Source: Chara braunii (lineage: Eukaryota > Streptophyta > Charophyceae > Charales > Characeae). Taken from it: a stretch of 28,228 nucleotides of DNA. Both the position numbers and the translations under genes were made by a program. Positions within the stretch are counted from its first letter, which is position 1; every line of letters begins with the position of its first letter. A model generated the notes under the pieces. That model was given only the letters and a program-made list of their open reading frames with translations. It made no database searches and was not told where the DNA came from. Shown in pieces: positions 1 to 28,172 of the stretch. Where the stretch lies: contig BFEA01000210.1 in the NCBI GenBank assembly GCA_003427395.1, forward strand, positions 388,227 through 416,454, in the 5' to 3' direction.

Positions 1-1005
1 CCACCCCACCTTACTACTGGGGACATGGGAGGGACCTCTCTGTCTCTCTCACTCCACCCACTCCGCCATTTCTCCTACTTTCCCTTTGTCGTGCCCCCCC
101 GACAAATGGATAGCAGTGAACACATTACGGTGGTAAGGAATCTCTACGTAGAATTGGCAACATCTCAGAAGGTAAACGTAGAATGCTCATATGATACACT
201 CAAATCTCAGATGAATGCGACCTGTGTTCACATCCCATGAAAATCAGACAATGTGTCATGGCATAACCGGCCCTTCAGTAATTGACTCACAGCAGATCAC
301 AACTAGGTGTGTTGATGCATCCCAAACTTCGTCGCCCGGCACCTCTTTCTGGCTAAGCTGGTATGCATGGCAGTTTGCTACCTTCACAAGATGCTCAGCG
401 GTTCATACTCCTGCGACAGTTTTGCTATGGCCACAAGATGCTCAGTGGTTAACACACAGGATATTGTCGATCCGTGCATCAGGTATAAGCAAGTACAAAG
501 TTGGTGAGGCAACAATACATTCAACTGCCTAGGCCTCTCTAGCATCAACTCACTGCAATCAAGCCAAAAGCCAAAAGCAATATGGATCGGCTGTTAACAA
601 CGCTTTTGTGCCTCTAGTTTGTTTAATTGTCTTCCAGCAGGCATGCATGACAGCATCACAGCGGAAAGAACAAGCCGATGTATTATCCAGTTCAGAAACT
701 TAATTCCTACATGCCCTTTGATCAGGAAGTCCTCTGCGCATCTGTCCAGAAGACAATCACATGCACTCTTTCTGAAGCAATCAGCAAGACAAGGACAGGG
801 ACACACATTTCATGGTGTTGACCACGAGCCTCCCCCTTCACGCCTGCAAGCATCCATGGTGGTTTCAAAAAACTTGCAATTCATTTAATTGCATTGATCA
901 CAGCACTCAGCTTCAGTCTGTTAGTTGTCCTTTTAATGGAACTAGCTGAGTTCTAACAGGGGGGGGGATGGAGACTATCAACGACCCTAAGTCAAGTCTG
1001 CCCAC
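1..1005 (-). other. Intron after exon h (at least 1005 bases, incomplete)
   Basis: No further exon is recognised here. On the minus strand an open frame around 270-420 reads EHLVKVA, then QKEVPGDEVWDAST, which faintly recalls the EGDEIKAIST region of PIE1, but phase and splice sites do not settle it. A 47-base tandem duplication lies at about 365-450 (two copies of acaagatgctcag(c/t)ggtt), and a run of nine G sits at 959-967. Confidence 0.5.
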
Positions 1006-17949
<16,944 letters not shown>

Positions 17950-17957
17950 CTGGACAT

Positions 17958-18026
17958 ACACACGCACATGTGCACACACCCACCCACACCCACACAATAC
18001 AAAGACACAAACATGCGCACACACAT

Positions 18027-18067
<41 letters not shown>

Positions 18068-18078
18068 ACACAAACACA
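17958..18078. repeat. CA-rich tract with (CA)19 next to the exon a acceptor
   Basis: A pure (CA)n run covers 18028-18065 within a broader CA-rich stretch. In the transcript it is a (UG)n run ending about 80 bases before the 3' splice site at 17950. Confidence 0.95.
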
Positions 18079-19080
18079 AAAGGATCAGGGTGGCCCTGCA
18101 GCTGTGCCCAAGAATTGGAAAGCACTGTCAGAAAAAGGCATATTCGTCGATCCTGCACGAACTCTTCGATTGTTCAGGAACAGGCACTGCAACCTGACAA
18201 CTCAAGTGCACAGAAGACTAACTCAACATTCTCGGACAAATAAATACACACTCATGCGAACAAACGAAAAACATCATTTTTGGACAAACAGATGCAAGGA
18301 GCCAGCATGTGAGAACGACAAAAAGTTCGAGCAGCAAGAGCTCATTCAAGACTATGCATGAGTACACCAAACTGAAAGCAGAATGACCAGGCCGAGAGAC
18401 TACCAAAGTATTTCCGTTTTCTTTTTTTTTTTCCCCTGACCGAAAGGATTCTGGGGAGCGTCAGTCCGGTTACTTTCCCCTCGGCAAGTCGTAATAATAC
18501 AACCTTCACACACTCTCGCTTCCTTCCCTGTGTTCAGACTGGAGACTGAGGTCTGGGCCTACCCATAGGCAATCCCTACCCATCCGGGTTGTGGCCCAAG
18601 TACCTGTGCGGTCTGATCCCAACGAAGGGCCTACCCCGTAGTTAGTTACTTGCGCAGCCTGCACCCAACTTCCAAACAGGCCGAGGTTTTGACTCAGGGC
18701 CACAGCTCACTCACTACCTCCTATAGATAGACACAAGCACAGACGGAAAAGGGCATCCTTTAAAACCGGAACAATTCATAGAATATTAGCATGGGCCCTG
18801 TGCAAGAACGGAATAAAAGTAAAAACAAAAAAAAAGACACGAAGAAGCCATGCAAGGAAATATTACTTCAGCCTACAGTACTATCACATATTGCTGAAGG
18901 AATGCTTCAATAGTCAAGGTCCACGCTTATGTTGTGCTTTGACATCTGACAAATTAACTGTGCAACCGGACCTGTTGCAGCTTCTCATGTAGTGAACCAA
19001 ACGGACACTGGTAGATTTATGAAATGCTGGAGCAGAGAGGCATAGCCCTGCACTGACCACTCACATGAACACCAAGTTGT

Positions 19081-19117
19081 GAGTGAGTGAGAGAGAGAGA
19101 GAGAGCGAGCGAGAGTT
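19081..19117. repeat. Short GA-rich microsatellite
   Basis: gtgagtga followed by (GA)n and (GCGA) units. Only low-complexity sequence is visible. Confidence 0.85.
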
Positions 19118-19685
19118 ATAATGGCCAGACAGGTCAAGATGATATCAGTGTCAGCACGCCCTTATAGGGCAGCCACCAAGCCATTAGTGATCGTGTTACT
19201 TAGAAGCAACTTCCAATTGTAAACGCATGCAAGCAGATGTGTTCGCATTGACACCTGTAGTCATTCAGTAAAGTCGCACTAATTCGACTTTTCTTGGACT
19301 TGGGTGCAGCACATTTGAAAGGTAACAGTGATATTCATGATGTGATGCAAATGGTAAGTCAATGACAGTGGACGCATACTGATAATATCAACGTCATCTG
19401 ACAAGGTAGACTGCAATGAAAATATGCTCAGTAGAGTCAGTACACAAAAACCAACAGACAGGTCTTGGCTTGCCTGCACCCTTGACCGCGGGGGACAGAG
19501 TTATGGGCTTCCTGGAAATCACGGCAGAGTTGCTGCTAAAGTGGACAAGAAGCAACAAACAACTGGCAAAAGCGAGGGAGAGAAGGCAAGAAGATCGGTC
19601 TTGCATGTGTAAGCAGTGCAGAAAGGGCGGGAAATAAGGGGTAGAAAGGTGGGATAAAAATCAGAAATCATCATCAGTAACAGAC

Positions 19686-19757
19686 ATTGCGACAGAGTGA
19701 AGACAGCAGAGCATGTAGGCCATTGCAACAAAGTAAAGACAGCAGAGTATGTGGGCC
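19686..19757. repeat. 36-base tandem duplication
   Basis: Two units starting attgc at 19686 and 19722 share agacagcagag(c/t)atgt and ggcc. The second unit runs into the 209-base duplication that follows. Confidence 0.85.
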
Positions 19758-20157
19758 ATCGATTCCACCTGCGGCCACCCCTCACGTCGTCTTCTTTTCT
19801 TCCCACTTTTTGTGATCCATCAAAACCTCAAACAATTCCTTTCCACAAATGTCCTTAAACCGCCACCATGTCCAAGGCTGTTTTTATCCAACTGGGGCAG
19901 GCACAATTTTCTTTCTTTTTGGCTGGTGGTGGCTCCGCCCATTTTGGTCAGCAGAGTATGTGGGCCATCGATTCCACCTGCGGCCACCCCTCACGTCGTC
20001 TTCTTTTCTTCCCACTTTTTGTGATCCATCAAAACCTCAAACAATTCCTTTCCACAAATGTCCTTAAACCGCCACCATGTCCGAGGCTGTTTTTATCCAA
20101 CTGGGGCAGGCACGATTTTCTTTCTTTTTGGCTGGTGGTGACTCCGCCCATTTTGGT
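19740..20157. repeat. 209-base tandem duplication, about 98% identical
   Basis: Copy 1 is 19740-19948 and copy 2 is 19949-20157. Both begin cagcagagtatgtgggccat and end cccattttggt. I count only three differences (a/g near caaggc, cacaat and ggtggct). The near-identity points to a recent duplication. It keeps a plus-strand frame open, but I see no evidence of coding. Confidence 0.93.
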
Positions 20158-20369
20158 CCAGCAACCCCAAGCCCCAAATTTGCAGCTAACATTTTCACAG
20201 CTATTCGTTATGCCTGCAGAAATCCATGGTAACCCGACACAGCTATGTTACCAGGAGGTTCACTCAGAATGTCTGTCTTGCTTGTCGTGCCTAGACAACT
20301 CTGCACCCATCCGCCTAGGATGACTGGCCAAGCCAGAAAAGACCTAGCAGGAATATCCGTCTCCCTCGG

Positions 20370-20790
20370 CCAACCAGCATGGGGGCGTACCCCTGGTTCA
20401 GCACCATATGCATGGAAACCTTTGAAACCGGCATGCGAAATGTGTCCGCACGTGCATCTCTATTCCAATGATGTCACAATAGACACACGAACGAAATGCA
20501 CACACTCGTGCTGTGTGCCTTCTTCCCCCACTCCCTTTCCCTCTCTTTTGCTGCCCGTGCCAGTGCTATATCTCTTCCCTTGTATGTGTGTGTGTGGACA
20601 CTCTCGTGCTGTGTGTCTTCTTTCCCCACTCCCTTTCCCTCATTTTGCTGCCCGTGCCAGTGCTATATCTCTTCCCTTGTATGTGTGTGCGCGGAGATTC
20701 GTCTACCACTACCAACCAGTGCAGGGGGGTTGCCCCTAGTTCAGCAGCATATTCATGGACACCTTAGAAACCCGAATGCAAAATTATTGT
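20370..20790. repeat. 98-base tandem repeat inside a longer duplicated block
   Basis: Units starting ctcgtgctgtgtg at 20505 and 20603 share cccactccctttccct and tgcccgtgccagtgctat. The flanks are also duplicated: accaaccag..cagcaccatatgcatgga near 20372-20416 recurs as accaaccag..cagcagcatattcatgga near 20712-20758. A diverged third copy lies at 22541-22690. Confidence 0.85.
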
Positions 20791-20979
20791 GTGTGTGTAC
20801 ATCTATACTCCTCTGATAATAAAGCTGTCGGAATATTCATCCTTACAAGGGTGTCCGTTCAGTGTTTGCACAACCGCGTACAGGAGTGGCCATCGCGGCT
20901 GGCCAGCCAGAGGTTTGGCAGGCTGCCCAGAGCCGCGTTTGGGCTCGATAGCCCTAAGAGGTGTGGAACCATCGGGAGG

Positions 20980-21059
20980 AAGGCTCGAAGAGCCTGGCAG
21001 TGGCCTTGAGGACAGTGATAAGGCTTGAAGAGCCTAGCAGTGGCATTGACGGCAATGGT
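20980..21059. repeat. 40-base tandem repeat
   Basis: aaggct(c/t)gaagagcct starts at 20980 and 21020, followed in both by gcagtggc. Confidence 0.85.
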
Positions 21060-21261
21060 ACGGCCATATCACGCCTAATGCGCCACATCCCATCCGATCT
21101 CATAAGCCTGGTGTCAATGGGACTGACTAGTAGAGGGATGGGTGACTGAAGTCGAAGGACCAGAAGGCCCGAGAATTGGCACCATGTTTTTGGCCACATG
21201 ATCGTGAGATTGTGCAGCCAAAAAGCGCTGCACGGAGAGCCCAAAAGGCCTGGAAAAGCCT

Positions 21262-21320
21262 AGATCTGGCCAAGATCTGAGCCAAGATCTGGCTCAATCT
21301 GGCCAAGATCTGAGCCAGAT
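21262..21320. repeat. Cluster of agatctggc/gccagatct motifs
   Basis: Six overlapping direct and inverted copies of agatct(g/c) with ggccaa or gagcca spacers lie within 60 bases. A related patch is at 26790-26820. Confidence 0.75.
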
Positions 21321-21675
21321 TCACCCAGCCACCGGCTGGCCATAGGGGAAGGCTTGAAAGGACTAGAGGGGAGGTCCTAGAGCTGGCACAAAAAAAAAAA
21401 AAAAAACTCCCAATCTGGTGGACCAAACGGTTCAAAACCCCCATTTGGAGGAGGAAATGGGCCCCCAAGGGAAGGGCCTACTGGCCTGTGAATCTGGTCA
21501 TATTAAACGCCAGATTCACAATCCAGAATGGCCTGTACGCAGGCCAAAGTATCTAGGCCCTTCCAACCAGTAGTACCACATGAATATGGCCTGAGAAGAG
21601 GCCGGATTCATCCTGTCGCATTGGATGGAAGTCCTGGAAAGGCCTAGGGGTTGGGAAACCACTAGAGGCCAAGTG

Positions 21676-22032
21676 GAAGATACTGGACGCCCGATCTACT
21701 ACATCAATGGCATAGAAACTTTTGCCAGGTGTATGATACTAGAAGCCCCAAACCTGGTAGGTTGGGCTACATAAATCCTAAGTCTCCAATTAAGTGGGGC
21801 TTATTAGAGAATCCTTTTCCTATCCAACGTATATAGCTTGGCTAGCCCACCTCTTTCTCTGGTGTCGATCGAGGCGCGTTAGCGGAATTTCCCAGTTTCG
21901 AAATCGGAATTATATTATGAAAGCTTTAGACGCAAGATATGAAAGATATTGGCCGCCCGATCTACTACATCAATGGCCTGAAAACTTTGCCAGGTGTGGG
22001 AAGATTCTAGAAGCCCCAAACCTGGTAGATTG
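21676..22032. repeat. Direct repeat, 90-base copies 266 apart
   Basis: Copies at 21676-21766 and 21941-22032 share cgcccgatctactacatcaa, ttgccaggtgt and agaagccccaaacctggtag. The spacing and length recall the ends of a small element, but I see no target-site duplication. Confidence 0.8.
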
Positions 22033-22540
22033 TTGCAAGCCGTGCAATCTTCCAACAGGACGACTAAGGCAGCTCAACAGCCAGGCAAGTGTGCGTGATA
22101 AGTCTTTAGCCTAGGCGAGAGCAGTTCACCCAGCTCACATCAGATTCTATAGCTGCTCATTTGTAGACCACGTGTGAGCTGTGAGCATGCAAGCAGCGAA
22201 GAAGCAGGTTAAGAGCAGGTTTATGAAGTCGTTTACCACTGTGTATAGTACATCAACGAATAAGCAAACACCCCGGACCAATGTCCCACAACTGCAGCAA
22301 GTAAGAACTGCTGCGTGTGCATCAGGAACTCGGTGGGGTTAGGCCTCCAAGGGTGCTGACAACCCGTTGGGTATGGGAAGCTTGCCCCGTCCGCCCTATC
22401 CAGTTGTAGGGCTAGGCAGGATGTAAGCTAGCGCAACCGGTTGACATGGTGAACTGTTCAACGCAGTTTGCATACTCCTCCTCCTACATGACACGACCAG
22501 GCGGGCTCCCTCCAAGATGGGAGCCAATGTGCTCGACAAA

Positions 22541-22690
22541 GGTACATACACAAATGAAATGCACACAATCGTGATATGTGCCTCTTCTCGTACTCCCTTC
22601 CCCTCTATTTCCTGTTCATGCCAGTGGTTCGCCAGATCTTCAACATATCTGTTTCTCCCTACTTGTCTCTTCCCGTGTCCGTGTGTGTAT
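22541..22690. repeat. Third copy of the 20.5 kb repeat
   Basis: gaaatgcacacaatcgtgat at 22556 matches gaaatgcacacactcgtgct at 20493, and the C/T-rich body with atgccagtg follows in both. The copy is more diverged than the tandem pair. Confidence 0.7.
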
Positions 22691-23241
22691 CCATTCTCAT
22701 GCTCGCTATAGACAATTATGCCTTTGTGCACGTGTCTGTATGCATGCATGTCGGTGTGTCCAAGTGTATGTGCACACGTCTGTGCATCCGTGTATGCGTA
22801 TGTCTATTCATATTGCCCACCCGTGTGTACCGTGGACTGTTCACCACCACAACCCCTTTTTTTCACCTAGATGAGTAGATCCAAAATTGAAACAGCTTTT
22901 ACCTCTATAGCAAACAACATGAAGCAAGCTAAAGCCATCATATTGCCTTTTCCTCGCGCAGTTCATTCCTCGCATTCGTTGTGTATATGTGTTGTCATAT
23001 TCACTATACACAAATCCGCAACAAAAGAATGACAGTCCCACACTGTTTGTTGGACTTTCACTGAACTCGTTTGGCAGGTTGAACCCTAACAGTTTGCCCA
23101 GGATGCAGTTGACTGATGGATAAGGAGTCACCGTGCCGCCCAGAGTCCTGAGGAAAGTGGTAGACTTTACTCACACGAACCCTACAATCCTAGCTGCCTG
23201 TAGGTCCAAACTCCTGATAGCAACAGCAATAAGTCTCAGGA

Positions 23242-23725
23242 ACTACCGCCTTCACCCGAAGATAACGCCCGAGCGTTATATTCAACTTACCCTAAAAACA
23301 TCAGATTTTTATTTTTACAGTTTTTTCTCACGTTTTTTGCTTCGAATATAAGGTCCGGGCGTTATATTTGGATGTGCCATGGGCAGAGTGCGTTGTCGAG
23401 GAAGTATACACATGTTTTAAAGGAGAGAAGAGGGGTATACATGGACTTTAAAGGGGATTGGAAGTGGTTTTGACTTCCAAGGGGTATGTTTTGGTTTGAT
23501 TATTTTTGGTTTTTTTTCCCTGCTGAATTTATAAGGAATTTTGAAGTGACCCTCGGCCCAAAGTTGGTTGCATTGCAATTCTAGACAATAATTTCTTTTT
23601 ACAGATTTCTTTTAATTCTCTTTCTTTAACCGATAACGCCCAGGCGTTATAAGCGCATGTAACGCCTGCCGGGCGCTATATTCGTATACAACAGCCGGGC
23701 GTTATTTTTGGGTGAAGATGGTAGT
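23242..23725. mobile_element. Non-autonomous TIR DNA transposon with iterated CGCCCGGGCGTTAT-type motifs
   Basis: The left end actaccgccttcacccgaa, continuing gataacgcccg, is inverted at the right end (reverse complement actaccatcttcacccaaaa, then ataacgcccg), with about 26 of 30 bases matching. Subterminal palindromes repeat the theme: ataacgcccgagcgttat at 23262, ataacgcccaggcgttat at 23633, plus variants near 23355, 23661 and 23694. There is no transposase frame, so it would be a MITE-like passenger. I cannot call a target-site duplication, so the exact ends are uncertain. Confidence 0.75.
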
Positions 23726-24496
23726 CTGTCACAGTAAAGAAAAAGCATTACACCCACCCACTCAGCCAGGCATATCCAGCGGCATAACAGCTCGTGTGAC
23801 AGCGACACTGGCCGCATCAGTCTGCCTGAACACACAGCTTAGGAAGGCCTTGTCATGTTAGCTATACATAACTATGATAACTTCCTCCATGCATGTGTTT
23901 TTTCCAAAAAAAAACAAACTCATTCCATCCACAAATCATCACAAACCATCCATAATACACAAAAAAAGTATAGATAGGCAGTATAGTAGAAGTTGCAAGG
24001 TTGGGCACGTTTGTGTGGTTAAGCGTCAAGTGCCCACACACCCGTCTGCCGCCGAAGCGGCACACTTGCACAAATGTATATATTTCTTAATAAAAGGATG
24101 GAGGGAAAAAGGCAATATACTTTACAAACGGCAATTACACAGAACAAAACAAATCAGTTGCACCACAACACCAAGGACTCTACCAAGAAGAAATCACCAA
24201 CCACACCCCTGCAATTGGTCCAAAAAAACTTAGGCAGCCTTCCGAGTCAGCCCACAAAGCCACCATATCAAACACACAAATAGTCAACAGGTCCTCAAAA
24301 TTTCAGATCTGAAACAAATTACGTGCATATTTCATATCTGAAAAAGTGTTTTAATTTCAGGTGTTTTCATGTCCGAATGTGGGATTTTGGAGGTGAGGGT
24401 CCTCTGGAACCTGGGTTTCCATTTTTTTTTTAGTTTTTTTTTCCCTTTAAGAAAGTTTCACCTGTTTGGAATTTTTTTAATTGCCACCAAAACATC

Positions 24497-24945
24497 GATC
24501 TGAAAAGGCCGAAATAACCTGAAGTGGCTGAAATTTCCAAAACCGGTTTCGGCTGCCCCCACCCAAGCATCAATCAGTGATCTGAAACCGTTGAAATGAC
24601 CTGAAGTGACTGAAACTTCTGAGAGCAGTTTCAACTGCACCAATCTTTAATACATCGATGGGGGCAGCTGAAATCTCTTTCAGAAGGTTCAACCACTTCT
24701 GGTCATTCCAGCAGTTTCCAATGGGGAAACTTGAAACCGTTAAAATGACCTGAAGTGGCTGAAGCTTCTGAAATAGCTTTCAGGTCCCCAAATCCAAGCA
24801 CCCAACACCCGTCTGAAACCGTGGCAATGACCTGAAATGTTTGAAGCTCCTATAACCTGTTTCAGGTCCCTCCATCCAAGCATCCAAGATCAGTCTGAAA
24901 CTTCCCTACCGATCTGAAACCATTGGGAATGTAAGGGGACCTGAA
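24497..24945. repeat. Degenerate array of about 85-base units with one inverted unit
   Basis: Units carry (t)ctgaaaccgt, then aaatgacctgaagtggctga and a cttctgaaa/gtttcagct ending. Unit starts are seen near 24498, 24590, 24730, 24811 and 24893. Between 24660 and 24722 the same unit appears in reverse complement (ctttcagaaggttcaaccac, then ttctggtcattcc). Confidence 0.8.
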
Positions 24946-25171
24946 AACATATGGATACGTTAACCATCTCTCATCAAACAAAACACCACAGGGCCTCTAC
25001 AGAACACCAAGAGTGCCATGAAACCTCCCCCTGTCGAGCAACCTGCAGAATCAAATCATACCGTGGTGCTACAGCAAGGTCACTGCGCGAACTAGGCCAA
25101 ACACCATAAGATCTGCACGAGACACCAGGAGCGCTCCTGCTCAAAATACCCTAGAAGCTTCCCCGTTTCTT

Positions 25172-25880
25172 CTATGTGCTCCAAAAGAGCAGTCCATGGG
25201 AATGACACCCACAGCATACAATCTCTAAAACCTTTGGAAAGACCCACAACATACACTTCAAACATACATTCCCACCCCAAAAAAAACTCGGAGCATACGA
25301 AAATGTTGTAGGAATGAGCGAACTTGACTCCATAATCATGAAAGGAACGACCGTGGAGAGGTCTGTAACAGGTACAACTAGTGGTATGGACACCTGCTTT
25401 ATTTCAGGTCCTGAAGGTCTGTGGTGCTTGGTTGGGGTGAGCAATTTTTGAGTCACCTGATCAAAGCCCTGTTGACCCTTTGGGTGGTCTATCACTGCTC
25501 CCGCACTTCAGTTAAGCCACGGACAGGCAGAGGGGGGCATGACGATGAACTATCAACCAGTGGGACTAGCTGCCTCCAGCCGTGATCGCAGCTAAACCTG
25601 CTACTTCCTTAAGTGCCTGAGGCAAAATGGCCCTGCATCCTGAAGAGGGAAGACGGCCGCGACTTGCGTCGCAGTCAACGCCACCATGTTTCGATGGTTC
25701 CTCCACTTGATGACAACCATCATTATCATAAACACCTACCACAGGGGGAGGAGATCCTAAGATGAACTGAGAAATGGCACTAGGGTCCCGTTGCATGATT
25801 GCCTGCTGTGATTGGTTGAGAATGAGCATAAGAAAGAGCCTAAGTTTGGTGGAGTAGGCCGCCGGTCCGGCCAATAACAC
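25172..25880 (-). pseudogene. Two unassigned open frames, possible decayed coding remnant
   Basis: Minus-strand frames of 104 codons (25566-25880) and 107 codons (25172-25495) follow each other, separated by about 70 bases with stops. Their composition is protein-like, with PSAISQFILGSPPP and KHHRPSGPEIKQVSIPLVVP, but I recognise no family and see no splice evidence. A retroelement gag remnant is one possibility. Chance open frames are another. Confidence 0.15.
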
Positions 25881-26159
25881 TCGTCTAGAGAATTACCACC
25901 CTCCTTCCCAGATAAACCCTCTTTGGCAGATATCTCCCCACCGCTACCAACATAACCCGTACCCTACTTCCACCGCCAGTCACCCCTTTGCTTCAGGGAA
26001 GGGAAGAAAGGCACCCCGTACAACTGGTTCCCTTGGAGAAACAAAAGGCCTTCAAAGGTCCGAAAATTTATGAGGGCGAGACAATTTTAGACCCCTGATT
26101 GCAAAGTTGCACGGCCAAAAACTGTTGCAAATGCGAGAAAGCCCCTGAGGAAATCAGAC

Positions 26160-26475
26160 GATCCGGTAGGTTCACCAGATCCTGAATCGGGCCAGGTCCG
26201 AGAACCAATGGACCTGCAGGTTTGCCCCTTTCTCTGCGTCCACTTCAGAACTTTGCACTGCTTTGGGACTTTTTGCCACCAACAAACAAACAAGATTGGA
26301 CAGACACACTCCTGCTCAATGCATTCACAGGGATGGGGCTCGATCTGGTAGGTCCACCAGGACCGAGAGCCGGCGGGCCTACAGGTTTGCCCCCTTCTCT
26401 GCAACCGCTTCGGCCACGAACAAACAAACAAGAGCGAACAGACACAGTCTGTTCAACGAATTCACAGTGATGGGG
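26160..26475. repeat. 165-base tandem duplication
   Basis: Two diverged copies share gat(c/t)(c/t)ggtaggt(t/c)caccag, caggtttgccc, aacaaacaaacaaga and tgatggggct-type endings. Offsets of the conserved blocks are 165 to 180 because of small indels. The duplicated minus-strand frame, with (K/R)GQTCR and GSR(S/T)W twice, is a by-product. Confidence 0.8.
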
Positions 26476-27240
26476 CTTCGCACGGATATAAATATGATCT
26501 TCCGCTTCTGAATTGAGCCAAAATGCACCCTCGACCCGGAACAGTGTGCGTGGGGTTGACTTGGCACAAAAAGGGGTCTGAAGGACAAATTATCACACAT
26601 ACGAATTCATCTGGACAGGGGTATGAATCTTTTTGGTGACCCTCAGCTGGAAGTTTTCATTTTTTGGTTGATTCCGCACCCGCAATGTTACCAATTTTTT
26701 GGTTTCGGAAATTTGGACAGCATTCTGCATATTGCGAAAATTATATTTTCACATTCTAACCTCAGGCTACCCAGTCCAGACAGCCCAAGGTCTGGATCTG
26801 GACACCTCCAGATCTGGACCGCATAACATAGTTATTAGTTACAGAAAACACAAGATGATCGCAGCCAGTGGTTATAATTGTTACTGAGACCAATTTGGAT
26901 ATCAGATCCCCTAACTCTTCCCTAGTTCCCTCCCCACAAACCAAAATTGGAACACTTCTTCAATTTGTTTGCGTATTTGGGGATGACCATGGCTACAGTC
27001 CATACATCCCAAACAGTCTGCTGTCCTGGCTTGGAAACCGGATGTCCTCAGCCCTGTTCATGGTAATTGAAAATGAATAACGTCCCAAATTTGGCCGTTT
27101 CACAACAATTCAGGAAATTTTGGAGAAATTATATGTTGTGAAGCATCCCAACACCAATAACTTTTTCAGTAACCAAATTTGAGACTAAGAGTGACAACAA
27201 AAATTATAAGAAAAGCGAAAAAAAGTTTTAAAAACTTTTT

Positions 27241-27687
27241 TTAGGGCAACACTGGTCGTACTTTGGCTACCTTATTCCCCCGAATACAACATACGGTATT
27301 TGAGGCATCTTTCAGTCTAGATACAGCTATAATGACCGTACATTGTATTTTGGGGAAGAAGGTAGTGTCTGAACAGGGCTGGTGTCCGGGTTCGCAATAG
27401 TCATGGGGTCCATACAGGAACTGGAAGAAGGCAGACTGTGGCATGGAAACCCTTCTTTATTGCCTTTTCTTTTTCTGCACGGTTTGTGGGTGATGGAGTG
27501 AGGCCTTTACCTGTCCTATTCTGACAGAGGCAGTCTCAAACATCGTGCTCTCACCACGGATTCTGGCAGCAGGTAAGTGCCTCGGTCCAGTACTCACCTC
27601 ATCATGACAGTACGGGACTTGAAAGAACAGCAATATGGCGGGTGCATCTTTCCATGTTACAGCTTTGGATACATTCCCATGTTGCAC
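27241..27687 (-). other. Unassigned minus-strand open frames with splice-like signals
   Basis: Frames at 27457-27687 (76 codons) and 27241-27444 (67 codons) have consensus-like donors (GATGAG|gtgagtac near 27597 and GGACAG|gtaaag near 27512) and an acceptor-like ctgccag between them. Joining the pieces does not give a continuous frame, and no family is recognisable. I list it only because an upstream gene exon could lie here. Confidence 0.15.
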
Positions 27688-28135
27688 TTACGAACGTTTT
27701 TGTCCCCCCTTGTTTTTTCAGGTAATTAGCTAGGATACCAGAGTGGCCCGGGACCACTTGCCCAGATGGGTCAAAAATATATACATTTATTTATTTATTT
27801 ATTTTTATTTTAAACTTGGTAAAGAATTTCGATGGGATGCTCAGACAAAAGTCGTTCGGTTTATTTTTCTGCATAACATAGTTTTTTTTTCGGATTTTTT
27901 GGATTTGTTTTGTTTTTCTCTTTTATAGCTGGGACCTTCCCTGGTACTTGCGCAGCCGGTCCGCCCGGGAAAACAGGGTGACCCAGGCGGCCCGGCTGGT
28001 AGCCTAGTCAATTAGTAAATTACCAAGGGAAAACGACTGTCCGTTTTGTTGTTTTCTATTTCTAGACAGTTTCTGTGGTAGAGCGCGGCCACCAAAAAAA
28101 AAAATTCCCCAGCCCATCTGCTATTTTTCCTTGTT

Positions 28136-28172
28136 GGGGGGGGGGGGGACTCTTGATTCAGACCCCCCCCCC
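28136..28172. repeat. G13/C10 homopolymer hairpin
   Basis: Thirteen G (28136-28148) and ten C (28163-28172) flank a 14-base loop. It can fold into a hairpin or a G-rich structure and is error-prone to sequence. Confidence 0.9.

Noticed and set aside
270-420. Possible next PIE1 exon (GDEVWDAST resembling GDEIKAIST)
   Set aside because: The similarity is about six of ten residues, the acceptor and phase do not connect cleanly with exon h, and the frame overlaps a tandem duplication.
19868-20739. Plus-strand frames of 151 and 164 codons
   Set aside because: They stay open because of the 209-base and 98-base tandem duplications. The sequence is low-complexity and unlike any family I know.
26087-26431. 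Cys/Arg-rich minus-strand frame with a repeated GQTCR motif, suggesting a zinc-binding protein
   Set aside because: The repetition comes from the 165-base DNA duplication, and the Cys spacing does not fit a known zinc-binding pattern.
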